DNA of 55,545 nt from an uncultured bacterium (GCA_902801025.1 CADCGZ010000009.1:1-55545); one strand, 5' to 3'. Shown: positions 13,258 to 23,177, counted from the stretch's first letter. The notes: generated from the sequence alone by a model not told the origin. A program made the numbers and translations.

Positions 13258-13279
13258 CTTCGACTCCATTGGCATAACA

Positions 13280-13287
13280 GGGGGGGG
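13280..13287. repeat. Eight-G homopolymer between two genes
   Basis: A run of 8 G directly adjoins the stop codon of the glycine-rich gene and lies about 22 bases before the C69 start. It could slip during replication and change spacing, but it does not lie in a coding frame. Confidence 0.6.
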
Positions 13288-15234
13288 CTACCTAATCACA
13301 ATAACCATGTCTGGCGGCTTGGCGAGATAACGTACGATCAGGACGCCGCAGCCGCCTTTCCCACCAACGCCAATCTTCTGTCCACCGCCGCCGCCTCCCG
13401 AGCCCGTGCCGTCGCGGCCAGGATGGCCCCACGGGCGGCGGTAGACCTGGCTTTGCAGGCTGGTTTCGCCGTCGCCGCCTATGCCGGAGCCGCCTATGCC
13501 GTGGCATCCGCGCACGTTCGCGCTACCCGACCACCCTGCGCCGCCGCCGGCTGCGTAGAACCGCGATTCGCCCGTGATGTCGAAAGCGAGGCCGGCGCCG
13601 CCGTTGCCAAGGCAGGTCGTGGTCGAGCCGGCCGTGGCGGCGGTTCCGGCCGAACCCGCGCCGCCGCCGCCACCCGCGTTGTAGCCGCTCGCGGCGGAAT
13701 CGCCGCCGGCGTGGCCGATCATGACACCGTCGTCCGGCGCGGCCGCCCCGCCCAGCTTCCGGCCCTGATCGCCGCCCTGGCTGCCGCCACCGCTGCCGCC
13801 AACGTGGCCGACATAGCGCGAGGCGCCGCCCGTGAAGCCGCCGCCCGCGCCCCCTCCGGAGGCCACGAGAGAGACGCGCCCGTTTCGCGAGACAAGCGAC
13901 GAGGCGCCACCGTTGTCCCCGTCGGCGATGCCGCCCGCGCCGATAATGACGTCGTAGATGCCACCGACGAGGTGGATGCCGTTGGTGTGGATGAGGCCGC
14001 CCGCACCGCCGCCCGCGCCCGAGCCCGCGCCGCCCGCGCCGCCGCCGCCCACGAGCAACAGTTCGGCATCGAAGCCACGTTTCACCTGTAGCTCGCCGCT
14101 CCCGCGGAACTCGTGGACGATCCAGTTGCGCTTGAGCGTCGGATCGCGCCATGTGGAGACCGTGCCGCCGACCGCCCAGACGCTATCGCGATCCGCCGGC
14201 TCATCGCCGGCGGCCGCGGGGGCGACGAGAAGGATCACGACGCCGTCGGCGCCGTCGGCGCTGTGGAGCGTGGTGCCCGTGGCGTTCCAGCCGCCGCCGC
14301 CACCACCACCGCCGCGGTTCGGGGCGGCGGCCGTCGCCTCGATGACCGAGTTTTCGAACAGCCCCGCGCCACGTCCGCCGCCGCCGAGGCCGCCTGCGCC
14401 GCCGTGCTTGAAGTTGGAGCGCCGCACGCCGCCCCCGCCGCCGTCGCCATAGGAGACCGCCGTGCCCGTGATGTCGGAGACGACGCCCGGGCCGCCGTCG
14501 CCGGCATGCTCGTAGGCGCCGCTCTCGTCCTGGAAGGCGTCGTTGTTTTTCGATGTGTGAACTACCTGCGAATCGCCGCCGGGGCCACCCGCGCCCGCGC
14601 CGCCGCCACCGCCGCCGCATCCGGTTCCGCTGGAGCCGGAGTTCGTCGCCTTGCCACCGGGGAAGCATCCTTCCGCACCGGCCTCGTAGCCGATCAGAGT
14701 CGCAGCCTGCTGATCGCACGCGCCGCCGCCGCCATTGCCCCAGGTCCGAGGTGATTCGACGTCCCAGCGACCGTCGTTGCTGTACCCCCAGCCTCTCGCC
14801 CCCCCGCCGCCAAGCGCGACAACCTCGAAGGCCGAGCATGAGACGGATGACGGGAACCCGTTGTGGCCGCGAGCCTGCTGGGACCCCTGGTTGCTCCGGT
14901 AGCCGCATGGGCCGACGACGACCTGGTATGCATCGTCCGTCTTGAGAAATGTGGGCGTTTCCGGTGTCCAGTCGACAACCTGCCCGCCGGCTCCGCCACC
15001 AAGGCCGCCGCCACCACCGCCGCCCACGACGAGCAGACGTAGGAGCCGCACGTCGACGGGAACGGTGAGCGTGCCGTGCGACGTCATCGTCACGACATGC
15101 GCGCCGTCGATCGTCGGGTGGTCTATTTCCGTGAATGTGCCGGTGTAGGATACAAGACTCTCCGCAAACGCAGGAACCACGAGCGCAAGCGCCGCAAGCG
15201 CGGCGACTGCATACTTGTGATTCGTTATGTTCAT
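13288..15234 (-). CDS. Secreted glycine-rich two-domain protein with C-terminal Arg tail
   Basis: 648 residues. A signal peptide (about 24 residues, ending PAFAE) is followed by two glycine-rich domains, about residues 50-338 and 378-636. Each opens with a strand plus LLVVGGGG-type turn, contains a GGGG/GAGG-rich interior, a V..DITG motif, and closes in GGxGVxIV-type strands. This matches the glycine-rich domain found in phage tail and surface proteins. The end is PPDMVIVIR. Likely exported and surface-exposed; an adhesive or structural role is an inference. It has its own class A promoter about 100 bases upstream and AGGAGT before the ATG. The bases are strongly biased to GGC repeats. Confidence 0.85.
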   Translation of the reverse strand: MNITNHKYAVAALAALALVVPAFAESLVSYTGTFTEIDHPTIDGAHVVTMTSHGTLTVPVDVRLLRLLVVGGGGGGGLGGGAGGQVVDWTPETPTFLKTDDAYQVVVGPCGYRSNQGSQQARGHNGFPSSVSCSAFEVVALGGGGARGWGYSNDGRWDVESPRTWGNGGGGACDQQAATLIGYEAGAEGCFPGGKATNSGSSGTGCGGGGGGAGAGGPGGDSQVVHTSKNNDAFQDESGAYEHAGDGGPGVVSDITGTAVSYGDGGGGGVRRSNFKHGGAGGLGGGGRGAGLFENSVIEATAAAPNRGGGGGGGGWNATGTTLHSADGADGVVILLVAPAAAGDEPADRDSVWAVGGTVSTWRDPTLKRNWIVHEFRGSGELQVKRGFDAELLLVGGGGAGGAGSGAGGGAGGLIHTNGIHLVGGIYDVIIGAGGIADGDNGGASSLVSRNGRVSLVASGGGAGGGFTGGASRYVGHVGGSGGGSQGGDQGRKLGGAAAPDDGVMIGHAGGDSAASGYNAGGGGGAGSAGTAATAGSTTTCLGNGGAGLAFDITGESRFYAAGGGAGWSGSANVRGCHGIGGSGIGGDGETSLQSQVYRRPWGHPGRDGTGSGGGGGGQKIGVGGKGGCGVLIVRYLAKPPDMVIVIR

Positions 15235-15272
15235 TGCGCAGTTACTCCTAAGCCGCTTCTAATGGTCATAAC

Positions 15273-15360
15273 ACAAAAGACAAACGTCACACGCGGCACA
15301 TTTGCCGCGCTCAGCCTCGCTTTTGCCCGTATAATACCAATTTCCGCGCCGAGATGTCAA
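15273..15360 (-). repeat. 88-bp promoter/leader repeat, copy 1 (class A)
   Basis: Ungapped alignment with 20314-20401 gives 79 of 88 identical bases. It holds TTGACA (15355-15360), an 18-bp spacer, TATTAT (15331-15336), and in the leader a perfect hairpin CGCGGCA-N4-TGCCGCG (15292-15309). A further leader segment with AGGAGTAACTG leads to ATG 15234. Confidence 0.9.
15331..15360 (-). promoter_or_regulatory. Class A promoter of the 648-residue gene
   Basis: -35 TTGACA and -10 TATTAT separated by exactly 18 bp; GGCGC sits inside the spacer near its -35 side and GG precedes the -10, as in the other class A promoters at 20372-20401 and 37747-37776. Confidence 0.8.
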
Positions 15361-15409
15361 CGAAATGCGACGACAAAGTCAAGCAGACTCATGATTACCT
15401 GACACGCCG

Positions 15410-18400
15410 TTAACGCACGAACAGGAAGAAGCCCTTGTCGCCGACATCGTAGTCTCCCGAAAGCGAATCGAGCGTCGCGGTCTCGCTGTCGAAGACAAAG
15501 TGCGAGATCTGCTTCGGGCCGAGCGACATCGGAATGGCCCAGTTGCCGTCTTCGTCTGTGAGCTCCACGCCGTCGGCGTACCACGTCATCGTGCCGTCCT
15601 TGATCGCGAAGTCGATCACGCCCAGGAGCTCGACCGGTTCACCGAGCTTGGCGATCGCGCCTTTGAGCCGCACCCACTTCGCGCCGTTCCAGGCATAGTA
15701 GGCGAGTGGCTTGCCCGCGTTGGACTGCCAGACGTCGATGCCGGTCACGGCACCGGTCGCGTCCGGCAGCACGCGCGAGGGGATCGTCGGGAAGGTCATC
15801 GTCGCATGCAGGCGGACCTGCTGGCTCGCGGCCGAGGGGATGCTCGGCTGGAAGACGCCGTTCTCGAAGACCGCCTGCTGCGCCGTGAACCACGTCTTCG
15901 GCGGCTTGGCGTAGAAGCGCCCATGCAGAACCGCCACGTCGGCCATGTTGGCCGAGGCAATCCACTGCGTGGCCGTGAGCGTCCAGTCGTAGCCCTTCCC
16001 CGACTGAAGTTCGGCGAAGGACGCGGTGACGGACGGCACCGCGACCGCCGCTGCACCCGAGGCCGAGCCGACGACGTGCGTGCGGCCGCGGAGCGCAGCC
16101 CCGATGCCTGCGGAGAAGCCGACGGCCGGCGTCGAGTAGTCGCCGAGCGTCGCGGTGATCGTTGCGCCGGAGACGTCCGATTCGACGGCCGAGCCGGCGA
16201 GCCGCAGCTTCATCGGCGAGAGGAGCGTCCCCTGGAACATCGCGGTGTAGGTCGTGTTGCTCTGGACCGGCTCGAGCTCCGGCTCCCACCGCAGGAACAC
16301 GTAGGACGCCTTTTCCGAGGTGCTCTTCGCCCCCGTCGGGACCGCGATCGCGTTCGTGGGCGTGAGATAGTCGTATTTCGCGGAGGTCGTCTCGTTTCCG
16401 TTCACCCACGTGATCGTGAAGCGGTTCGTCGTGTAAACGGCGGTATAGATCGTGTCCGCTGCGGGCATCGTCGAAACCTCGGGCGACCATGCGGAGAACG
16501 AGAAGCCGTAGTGTTCGGGTGCCTCGGGCGCCTCCACGGCCGCGCCGTAGGCGTAGTTTGTCGGCCCAAGGATCGTCGAGCCGTCAACGCCGTCGACGAA
16601 GGTTGCAGCATAGACGTTCGGCGTTTCGACATATTGCGCGGTATATGTCGCATTGCCAAGAACGTCTGCAACGGCAGCTGGATCCCAACCAGAGAAAGTA
16701 TACGTATATTCTGCCGTCGCGGGACGCGACGGATCAGAGGGGACAACGACATTCGCCGCCGCCGTTCCATAGTCGTAATTCCTCGTGTCCACAACAGATT
16801 CATCCCAGTTTATGAATGTAACTGCATACTGTCGCATCGACGGAGTGTAGACGGCGATAAAGTTGACGTCTCCGTTAACGGTCAGATCGGAAAGAACAGT
16901 CGAGCCGTCGATAGACCACCCTGCAAAGGCGTAGTCCTCGGAAACCGTAGATTCCTTCGAAGGCGTCACGGGCGCAACGGCAGCCGTGCCCTTGTCCGGC
17001 CACGTGGTACCGAGGACGGTCGTGCCGTCGTCGTCGAGCCAACGCACCGTCACGGTCAGGGCGGCCTCCTTCTCCTCGAAGACCGCGATGTATGTAACGG
17101 ACTCAGTCACGGACGGAATCAATGAAAGCACGGTCGTGCCGTCAGTGGACCACCCCTGGAACGTGTAGGTGTGCTCCGCCGTCGCGGCGCGCTCTACGGG
17201 CTCGTGCGACGGCGTTTCGCCGTAGTCGAGCGTCTGCGTGTCGGTCTGCGTCGCCGTGCCGTCGAACCACTGCCACTTGATCTCGTAGGAGCGCAGGACG
17301 GACGTGTAGACGGCGCGCAGCGACATCGGCGCGTCCGCCTTCAGGGTCGCAAGGTCGACGACCGTCGTGCCGTCCGTCGACCAGCCGGCGAACGCGTAGT
17401 CGTCTTGCGCCGTGGAGGGCTTCGTCGGCGTCGCGCCCGTCCACGCGGGGGCGGTGCCGAGGAGCGTCCTTTCGACGCCGAGCGCGGTCGTCCCGTCCTC
17501 GTCGTAGAACGTGACGTCCACGTAAAACGGCTCCTGCACGAGCCAGTTGTTCTGTCCACTGGAGGCGTAGTTGAGGTAGCCGAGCGTCGCGATACCGGGA
17601 TAGTCGCTTTCGCTCTCCATCACCGCGGTCTTGGCGGTGAACGACGCGCCGGAGACCGTGTTGTTCGTCCAGGCCGGGTAGGTCGCCGCGTCAACGAAGA
17701 TCTTGTAGCGGTTGCCCGCGCCGTTCTTGCCCGCGTAGATCTGGTCGTTGTTGCTGTCCTTCGGCGGGATATTGCCCGCGAAGTGAAGCTCCGCGCCGGG
17801 CGCCATGTTGTAGAACTCCCTTTGGTAGAGCATCGGGAACGAGGCCGGCAACCTCACGCTCGATACATTACTTGCGCCGTTGAAGAAATGGGAGCCGGAG
17901 ATGCCCGAGGAGAGCGTCGCACCGGAGAAGTCGAACGCGTTCGTGAGCGAGGAGCACCCCTGGAACATGCCGGCACGCAGTTCCGTCAGGTTGGGGATCG
18001 TGGACGGGTAGAAATCGACGAGCGCGGAGCAGCCGTAGAACGCCGCCTGGCCATTGTTGTTGTTGTTGTGAAGGACGGAAAGGCTCGGCGAGAGCCGGAC
18101 AGTCTGAAGCGCCGTGCAACTCGTGAACGCGCGGTTCTGGACGTCCACGACGCCGGGCGCGACGAGACGTTCGATCGCCTTGCAGTTCTGGAAGCAGCCC
18201 CACTCCAGCTTCGTGACGCCGCCTGGCAGGTCAACGAGGCCCTCGACGGGTTCGTTCCCGCGCTGGTAGACCGACTCGAGGCTCGTGCAACCGCTGAACG
18301 TGTTGGCTGCGAGCGTCCCCGAGAGCCCGGAAGAAATCTCGACGGTCTGCAGGGCCGTGCATCCGCTGAACGCGGCACCGGCCGTGACGCTCCTCAACGA

Positions 18401-19156
18401 CGGGAGATGGACCTCCTTCAAAAGCGTGTTGCCGGCGAAGGTGTTGCCGTTGCCCGAGATGGACGTCACGGACGGCGCGAAGACGTGCGTGACCTTCGTC
18501 TGGTAGAAGTTGTAGCTGCTGAGGGACGTGACGCCCGGCGGCAGCTGGACGTGGCCGACGACCTTCGTCGCGTCGTTCGTGTAGAGCGTCGTGAACGACG
18601 TGCAGCCGCGGAACGTGTCGGAACTGAAGGACGTCATGTCCGCCGCGACCTTGAGCTCCACGAGCGACGTGCAGTTTTGAAATGCACCGTAGCTTGCAAT
18701 GTTCTTGAGATTGGGGCAATCGACGTCGACGAGCGACGTGCAACCGCTGAAAGTGCCCTGGTTCACCTTCGTCACGCCGGGCATCGTCGCCGTCTGAAGG
18801 GCCGTGCAGCCGTTGAAGGCGTTGTTGCCGATGGACGTGATCCGCGCCGGCAGGATGAGTGTCTTGATTACCTTGTTGTTCTGGAAGCACTGGTTCCCGA
18901 TGTCGGAGAACGGCACCGTATGGGGCGACGCCTCGGCGGCAAGGTCCTCGTAGACGGTCGAAAGGTCGAGCGTCGCGCCGCCGCTCTCCCATCCGCCGAC
19001 GTAGTAGGTGCTTCCATTCTTGATGAACTTGATCCGCCACGTGCCGTCCGTGGCCCAGATGTTGTTTCCGTCGTTTCCGTCGTAGGTCCACGCGGCGGAC
19101 GCCGGCGCGGCGGCGACGGCGCAGAGGAGCGCGAAGAGGGCGAGAATCCGTTTCAT
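15410..19156 (-). CDS. Secreted BspA-type leucine-rich and InlB-repeat protein
   Basis: 1248 residues from ATG 19156 (AAAGGA upstream); an ATG at 19165 is too close to that site. After a signal peptide (MKRILALFALLCAVAAAPA) come LRR_5/BspA leucine-rich repeats from about residue 85 to 445, with units such as NAFNGCTALQTATMPGVT. About six InlB B-type (Listeria-Bacteroides) repeats follow, about residues 540-976, each ending in YTAxF or similar after an AFxGWS motif. A C-terminal lectin-like sandwich domain (980-1240) resembles that of the partial protein at 50528-55545. The tail is GFFLFVR. These modules bind host or matrix ligands in known surface proteins. The gene begins 16 bases after the stop of the 367-residue gene, so the two form an operon. 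Confidence 0.88.
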   Translation of the reverse strand: MKRILALFALLCAVAAAPASAAWTYDGNDGNNIWATDGTWRIKFIKNGSTYYVGGWESGGATLDLSTVYEDLAAEASPHTVPFSDIGNQCFQNNKVIKTLILPARITSIGNNAFNGCTALQTATMPGVTKVNQGTFSGCTSLVDVDCPNLKNIASYGAFQNCTSLVELKVAADMTSFSSDTFRGCTSFTTLYTNDATKVVGHVQLPPGVTSLSSYNFYQTKVTHVFAPSVTSISGNGNTFAGNTLLKEVHLPSLRSVTAGAAFSGCTALQTVEISSGLSGTLAANTFSGCTSLESVYQRGNEPVEGLVDLPGGVTKLEWGCFQNCKAIERLVAPGVVDVQNRAFTSCTALQTVRLSPSLSVLHNNNNNGQAAFYGCSALVDFYPSTIPNLTELRAGMFQGCSSLTNAFDFSGATLSSGISGSHFFNGASNVSSVRLPASFPMLYQREFYNMAPGAELHFAGNIPPKDSNNDQIYAGKNGAGNRYKIFVDAATYPAWTNNTVSGASFTAKTAVMESESDYPGIATLGYLNYASSGQNNWLVQEPFYVDVTFYDEDGTTALGVERTLLGTAPAWTGATPTKPSTAQDDYAFAGWSTDGTTVVDLATLKADAPMSLRAVYTSVLRSYEIKWQWFDGTATQTDTQTLDYGETPSHEPVERAATAEHTYTFQGWSTDGTTVLSLIPSVTESVTYIAVFEEKEAALTVTVRWLDDDGTTVLGTTWPDKGTAAVAPVTPSKESTVSEDYAFAGWSIDGSTVLSDLTVNGDVNFIAVYTPSMRQYAVTFINWDESVVDTRNYDYGTAAANVVVPSDPSRPATAEYTYTFSGWDPAAVADVLGNATYTAQYVETPNVYAATFVDGVDGSTILGPTNYAYGAAVEAPEAPEHYGFSFSAWSPEVSTMPAADTIYTAVYTTNRFTITWVNGNETTSAKYDYLTPTNAIAVPTGAKSTSEKASYVFLRWEPELEPVQSNTTYTAMFQGTLLSPMKLRLAGSAVESDVSGATITATLGDYSTPAVGFSAGIGAALRGRTHVVGSASGAAAVAVPSVTASFAELQSGKGYDWTLTATQWIASANMADVAVLHGRFYAKPPKTWFTAQQAVFENGVFQPSIPSAASQQVRLHATMTFPTIPSRVLPDATGAVTGIDVWQSNAGKPLAYYAWNGAKWVRLKGAIAKLGEPVELLGVIDFAIKDGTMTWYADGVELTDEDGNWAIPMSLGPKQISHFVFDSETATLDSLSGDYDVGDKGFFLFVR

Positions 19157-19172
19157 GTCGGGCATCCTTTCT

Positions 19173-20276
19173 CTAGTAGGCCAAGAGCGCGGTTGTCGTC
19201 TGGGAATCGGGGTCCCAGAAGCGGAGCTTCACGGACTTGCTCCATTGCTTCAGGTAGATCGAACCGACGCCCCATTCCCCCGTCTCCGCGTCGCGGGTCG
19301 GGAACGTGACCGCATTGCCGTCCTTGGCGGCCTCGTAGGCCGCCTTGAACGCCAACCATTTCTCCGTCGGGCCGTCCTTCGTCGCGTTGAGGGGAACGTA
19401 GACGGTGGCTCCGGAGCCCGACCACCAGTCGAAGGTCGTGTTGCCGACGCTGGCCCCCGAGGACGGATTGAATCCAAGGATGTACGTGTTGAGCGTCGGC
19501 GGGTTGTCGTGGAAGAGAACGGTCTTGAGCGCGCTGGCGCCCTGGAAGTCGGCGTTTCCGAACGTCACGGGTTCGGTGCCGCCGAACTCCACCGTCCGGA
19601 GGGACGAGCAGCTCTGGAAGGCGCAGTCCCCGAGGTTGGTGACGCAGGTGCCGCCGAAGCCGACGAGCGCCGGGCAGTTCCAGCACGCCTGGGCGACGTT
19701 CGGGAACTTCGCCGGCCACTCGACGGGGCCGACGAGGCGAATGCAGGTGTCGAGGATGCGGATGCCAACGGTCCGGAGATTTGTCATGTCGGCCGGCCAG
19801 ACGAACTCCCGGAGGTAACGGGCCTGCCAGAACGCCTGATCGTTGATGTACTCCAGCGTGTCCGGAAGCTGGATCGACCCGAGATAGTTGTTTTCGCGGA
19901 ACGCCCCGGCGGCGAACCCGACGAACGTGAACTCGTTGCCCGCCTCGTCCCGGATCGGGAACCGGAGGTCGTAGTGCGCGCCGCCGAGGGGGCAGCCCTC
20001 GTAGGGCGGCGTCCCGTTCTGGCCGTTGTTCTTGTAGAGCTTCGTCCCATTGTTCTCCGTGCGGCGCACGTCGTAGAGCTTCACCGCGTTGAAGACAACA
20101 GACGGGTCGTCGTTCGTAAGGACAAGGTAGTTGCCAAGGCCGCTGTTGACTTGGCCGTTGGCACCGGCCGGAATGCCGACGGCGAGCCAGTAATATTCCG
20201 CCTTTGTCGGCAGAAGCGCCGCGAGCGCGAATGCTGCGATCGCGGCGAATGCATGCTTGTGTTTCGTTATGTCCAT
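19173..20276 (-). CDS. Secreted LRR_5 (BspA-like) protein
   Basis: 367 residues with a signal peptide that resembles the 648-residue protein at the start (MDITKHKHAFAAIAAFALA versus MNITNHKYAVAALAALALV). LRR_5 units appear between about residues 105 and 275 (for example DTLEYINDQAFW, NCPALVGFGG, GDCAFQSCSSLRTVEFGG). The C-terminal part is a small lectin-like or unassigned region ending TTTALLAY; this protein lacks the Arg tail of its neighbours. AGGAGTAACTG precedes ATG 20276 and a class A promoter lies about 100 bases upstream. It is the first gene of the operon with the 1248-residue protein. Confidence 0.85.
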   Translation of the reverse strand: MDITKHKHAFAAIAAFALAALLPTKAEYYWLAVGIPAGANGQVNSGLGNYLVLTNDDPSVVFNAVKLYDVRRTENNGTKLYKNNGQNGTPPYEGCPLGGAHYDLRFPIRDEAGNEFTFVGFAAGAFRENNYLGSIQLPDTLEYINDQAFWQARYLREFVWPADMTNLRTVGIRILDTCIRLVGPVEWPAKFPNVAQACWNCPALVGFGGTCVTNLGDCAFQSCSSLRTVEFGGTEPVTFGNADFQGASALKTVLFHDNPPTLNTYILGFNPSSGASVGNTTFDWWSGSGATVYVPLNATKDGPTEKWLAFKAAYEAAKDGNAVTFPTRDAETGEWGVGSIYLKQWSKSVKLRFWDPDSQTTTALLAY

Positions 20277-20313
20277 TGCTCAGTTACTCCTGTGCTGCTT
20301 ATAACGCCATACG

Positions 20314-20401
20314 ACAAAAGACGAACGCCTCACGCGGCACATTTGCCGCGCTCAACCTCGCTTTTGCTCGTATAATACCACTTTCCGCGCCAGAATGTCA
20401 A
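20314..20401 (-). repeat. 88-bp promoter/leader repeat, copy 2 (class A)
   Basis: Ungapped copy of 15273-15360 with 79 of 88 identical bases. It contains TTGACA (20396-20401), an 18-bp spacer, TATTAT (20372-20377) and the hairpin CGCGGCA-N4-TGCCGCG (20333-20350). Confidence 0.9.
20372..20401 (-). promoter_or_regulatory. Class A promoter of the LRR operon
   Basis: -35 TTGACA, 18-bp spacer, -10 TATTAT; drives the 367- and 1248-residue genes. The 157 bases to its right (20402-20558) hold no gene or other signal that I can see. Confidence 0.8.
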
Positions 20402-20558
20402 CACGACACACACGAAACTCAGACACGAAACTTAGCACGTGTCGAACCGTCCTTCTCGACCCGCCTCATTATTGACCTAAAAATCGCAGTTTAACACAGA
20501 CAGTAAAGGATCTCGTTCTGTGCATTGCCTTTTTCATATTTTACCTCTGCTAATGTAC

Positions 20559-23177
20559 CTACCTGATTGTGACCGTCAGCGGATTGGAAAGTTGATCATG
20601 CAGAACCTTAAGCACGCCGGGGCCGGAGAAGTAAAGGTCGTCGACATGATCAGCGGCGCTCTCCGACGAACCCCATGTGCCGCGCGCGAAGGTGACCGTC
20701 TTGCCGTCCTCGGTTTCGTAGAACGCCTCGTAGACGGTTCCAGTGACGCCCTCCGCGACATAGACGCCGCCCACGGCGTTTCCGCTGCGCTCGAACGTGA
20801 TCGTATGCTTGCTCTCCGCGCCATACGCGAGCACAGGCGCATCAACGTCGTTGCCGTCGCTGTCCACGCCCTGGTAGCCAGCCGAAGCTATCGAAAGCAC
20901 TGCACCGCCACGAATGCGGAAGTCGCAGTCCGTCGCGCACCCATGCATCGGCCAGCCGCGCTCGGGATGGCCGTAGGTGTAGAGGTAGCCGTTCTTCTTG
21001 TAGGCCGGGTAGCCGAGATAGAGTTCGCCGCCGTTCACGACGAGCGTCCCCCGTATGCCGCGCTGGTCGCCGGCGAGGCCGATTGAGCCGGCGCTGGCCT
21101 TCACGAGATCGTTCGAGGCGACGAGCGGCACCCAGCACATGTTGTAGTCCGTTCCGCCGCCGGCGGAGCCGGAGTAAGCGTAGTAAAGCCCCGAATTCAC
21201 GTGCAGATAGGAGGGATCCCCCTGCAGGACGATCCTCCCGTTCCGCGTCATGTCCGCCGGCTGCCCGAGCCACTTGTTCTGGCGGATGATCGCCATCGCG
21301 CCGCTAGTGATGGTGAGCTTGTGCCCGCCCTTGGACGAATCGAGGTAGAAGTTGCCGCCAGCCGCATAATGGGGCGTCTCCTGCGTGCAGTAGACAAGCG
21401 AGAAGAGCGTCCGGTCCGCGCCATCCAGCCAGAACCCCGTCTTGCTGTAGAAGTAGAAGTTGTCGTTCGCGCCTCGATCGGAGAGGTTTTCCGTCCCACG
21501 GTTGTTCTGCGTCATGACAAGCCGAATGCAGCCGTCATTTTCGCGAACACCGGGGAACGTCTGCTCCTGTCCCCAGTCAGTGTCGGTCAGCGACTGGCTG
21601 TTGTCGTTCGCATGAACGGTCATCCACGGGATGATCGGATACACGGTGTCGCTGTAGTCCGACGGATCGACGCCGGCCGGGCGAACGATATGGTCGCGCC
21701 AGTTCTTGACGTAGAACACGCCTTTCACGTCGTTCGTGCGGTCGTCGCCGCGATTGAAGTTGAGGCCGTTGGCCTGCGCCGTGGACCACCGGTCGTAGCG
21801 CTCCAAATTCTCGATCTCGATCTCGTGCACGACGCGCCCCTGCTGGACGCCATCGGCGTTCTTGTGGCCGTCTCGCCCGTAGGAGACGGGGCCAAAGAAC
21901 CCGACGTGGCCGCGGATTGTCACGCTCGCGGCTTCGTTCGTCGAGTCCCAGAAATCCCAGTCGGGCGTGTAGGCGCCGTTCTGCAGCATCTCGTAGTTGC
22001 AGCCGGAGAGAAGGACGGACGACGAGAGCCAGGCGTTTGCGACGCCGTTGTCCCAGTAGTTCCGGAATGTCGTCTGCGCGTTGAGGTTCGTCGGGCAGCG
22101 CGCGGAGAGGACTTCAATTGGCTGCGAGGGAATCGTGTTGAAACGCGTCCCAAAGCGCGTCACGTTGTTCTGCACGTCGAATGGGCCCCAGCTAGTCAAG
22201 ACACGAAAAGCACCTACGTTCAGATAGGTATCTGGCGACGAACTCTGGAGGTCAAAGTTGGCGTCTCGCACCTCTATCGTCCCGGCACCAAAGATGCCGG
22301 AACCCTGACGCATGCGCGAAAGCGAGACGTTGTCCACGTTCTTGGTGAGCCTGGAACCGCCCAGAAAGCTGAGAGACTGCCCGGCACCGACAAGAATCCG
22401 TCCACGTCCGAATGCGAAGGAAATCGCGCCCACGCGGGCGTAAGCGGCCGCCGCGGCCGTGTCGCCGCACCAATCGACTTCAAGCGCATCGCCTACGAAA
22501 GAGAGGTCGAGGACATTGCCGCCATTGTCCTGGTCGTAATTGCCAAGGCGAAACTGCAAGTCGTCGCCGCCGGACGAAGCGGGGCGAGAGAGGCAAATGC
22601 GCGGAACGGTGCCATCGGTCCGCTCAAAGAAGAGTGGTGTCACAGTCCCAGAAGTATGGTCAAGCGTCCAATGATAGGTCATGCCAATAACGAGCTGACC
22701 GATTGTGACGCCAGAGGAAGGAATCGTCAGGAATTTATAAACCGTCCCTGTATAAAGCACCATTGCGACATCATCGGCGTGGTTCGGATATGTGCGCGCC
22801 GAATTCTGGGTGATATTCGTCCATGGCGCAACTTCCCATTTGTAGTCGCTATTCTCAGTCCAGCCAAAGAGGAATACGTCGCCCTCCCCTCCTGGCGTTT
22901 CGTAGACGCCGAAGGTGTATTCTGTTCCGCCAGAATCCTTGAGAAGCGTGAATCCAGGGTGCTTCATCGTGAGCACGGATCCTTCTAGTGTTGCGATGCC
23001 ATCGCCGAGAACGGCAGCTGCGGTGCCGGCAGAGACAGTCACCGTATCGCCCACGGCATAGCACTTGCTGGCAATGTCAGCAGCAGTTTCAATTGTGACA
23101 TCTGCCGCCGTAACCACAAACGAAGCGGACGCAAAAAGCAGCGAAATGACGAGTTTTCGAATCGAAATCTTTAGCAC
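20559..23177 (-). CDS. Secreted beta-helix protein with PATR-type repeat and Arg tail
   Basis: 872 residues from a GTG at 23177, preceded by AAGGAGCAGACTAAA, which matches the leader of the 46994 gene. A longer open frame to 23333 runs through the promoter and is rejected. A signal peptide (LKISIRKLVISLLFASASF) leads to repeated beta-strand blocks with the VYPIIPW motif and an autotransporter-associated strand repeat (RGTLVVNGGELYLG) near residue 700. The end, DLYFSGPGVLKVLHDQLSNP then TVTIR, parallels the end of the 46994 gene. Likely a surface beta-helix protein; ligand unknown. No enzyme motif is seen. Confidence 0.82.
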   Translation of the reverse strand: MLKISIRKLVISLLFASASFVVTAADVTIETAADIASKCYAVGDTVTVSAGTAAAVLGDGIATLEGSVLTMKHPGFTLLKDSGGTEYTFGVYETPGGEGDVFLFGWTENSDYKWEVAPWTNITQNSARTYPNHADDVAMVLYTGTVYKFLTIPSSGVTIGQLVIGMTYHWTLDHTSGTVTPLFFERTDGTVPRICLSRPASSGGDDLQFRLGNYDQDNGGNVLDLSFVGDALEVDWCGDTAAAAAYARVGAISFAFGRGRILVGAGQSLSFLGGSRLTKNVDNVSLSRMRQGSGIFGAGTIEVRDANFDLQSSSPDTYLNVGAFRVLTSWGPFDVQNNVTRFGTRFNTIPSQPIEVLSARCPTNLNAQTTFRNYWDNGVANAWLSSSVLLSGCNYEMLQNGAYTPDWDFWDSTNEAASVTIRGHVGFFGPVSYGRDGHKNADGVQQGRVVHEIEIENLERYDRWSTAQANGLNFNRGDDRTNDVKGVFYVKNWRDHIVRPAGVDPSDYSDTVYPIIPWMTVHANDNSQSLTDTDWGQEQTFPGVRENDGCIRLVMTQNNRGTENLSDRGANDNFYFYSKTGFWLDGADRTLFSLVYCTQETPHYAAGGNFYLDSSKGGHKLTITSGAMAIIRQNKWLGQPADMTRNGRIVLQGDPSYLHVNSGLYYAYSGSAGGGTDYNMCWVPLVASNDLVKASAGSIGLAGDQRGIRGTLVVNGGELYLGYPAYKKNGYLYTYGHPERGWPMHGCATDCDFRIRGGAVLSIASAGYQGVDSDGNDVDAPVLAYGAESKHTITFERSGNAVGGVYVAEGVTGTVYEAFYETEDGKTVTFARGTWGSSESAADHVDDLYFSGPGVLKVLHDQLSNPLTVTIR

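Noticed and set aside
17171-19309. Plus-strand open frame antisense to the leucine-rich gene
   Set aside because: No start signal; composition is that of the reverse complement of leucine-rich repeat codons.
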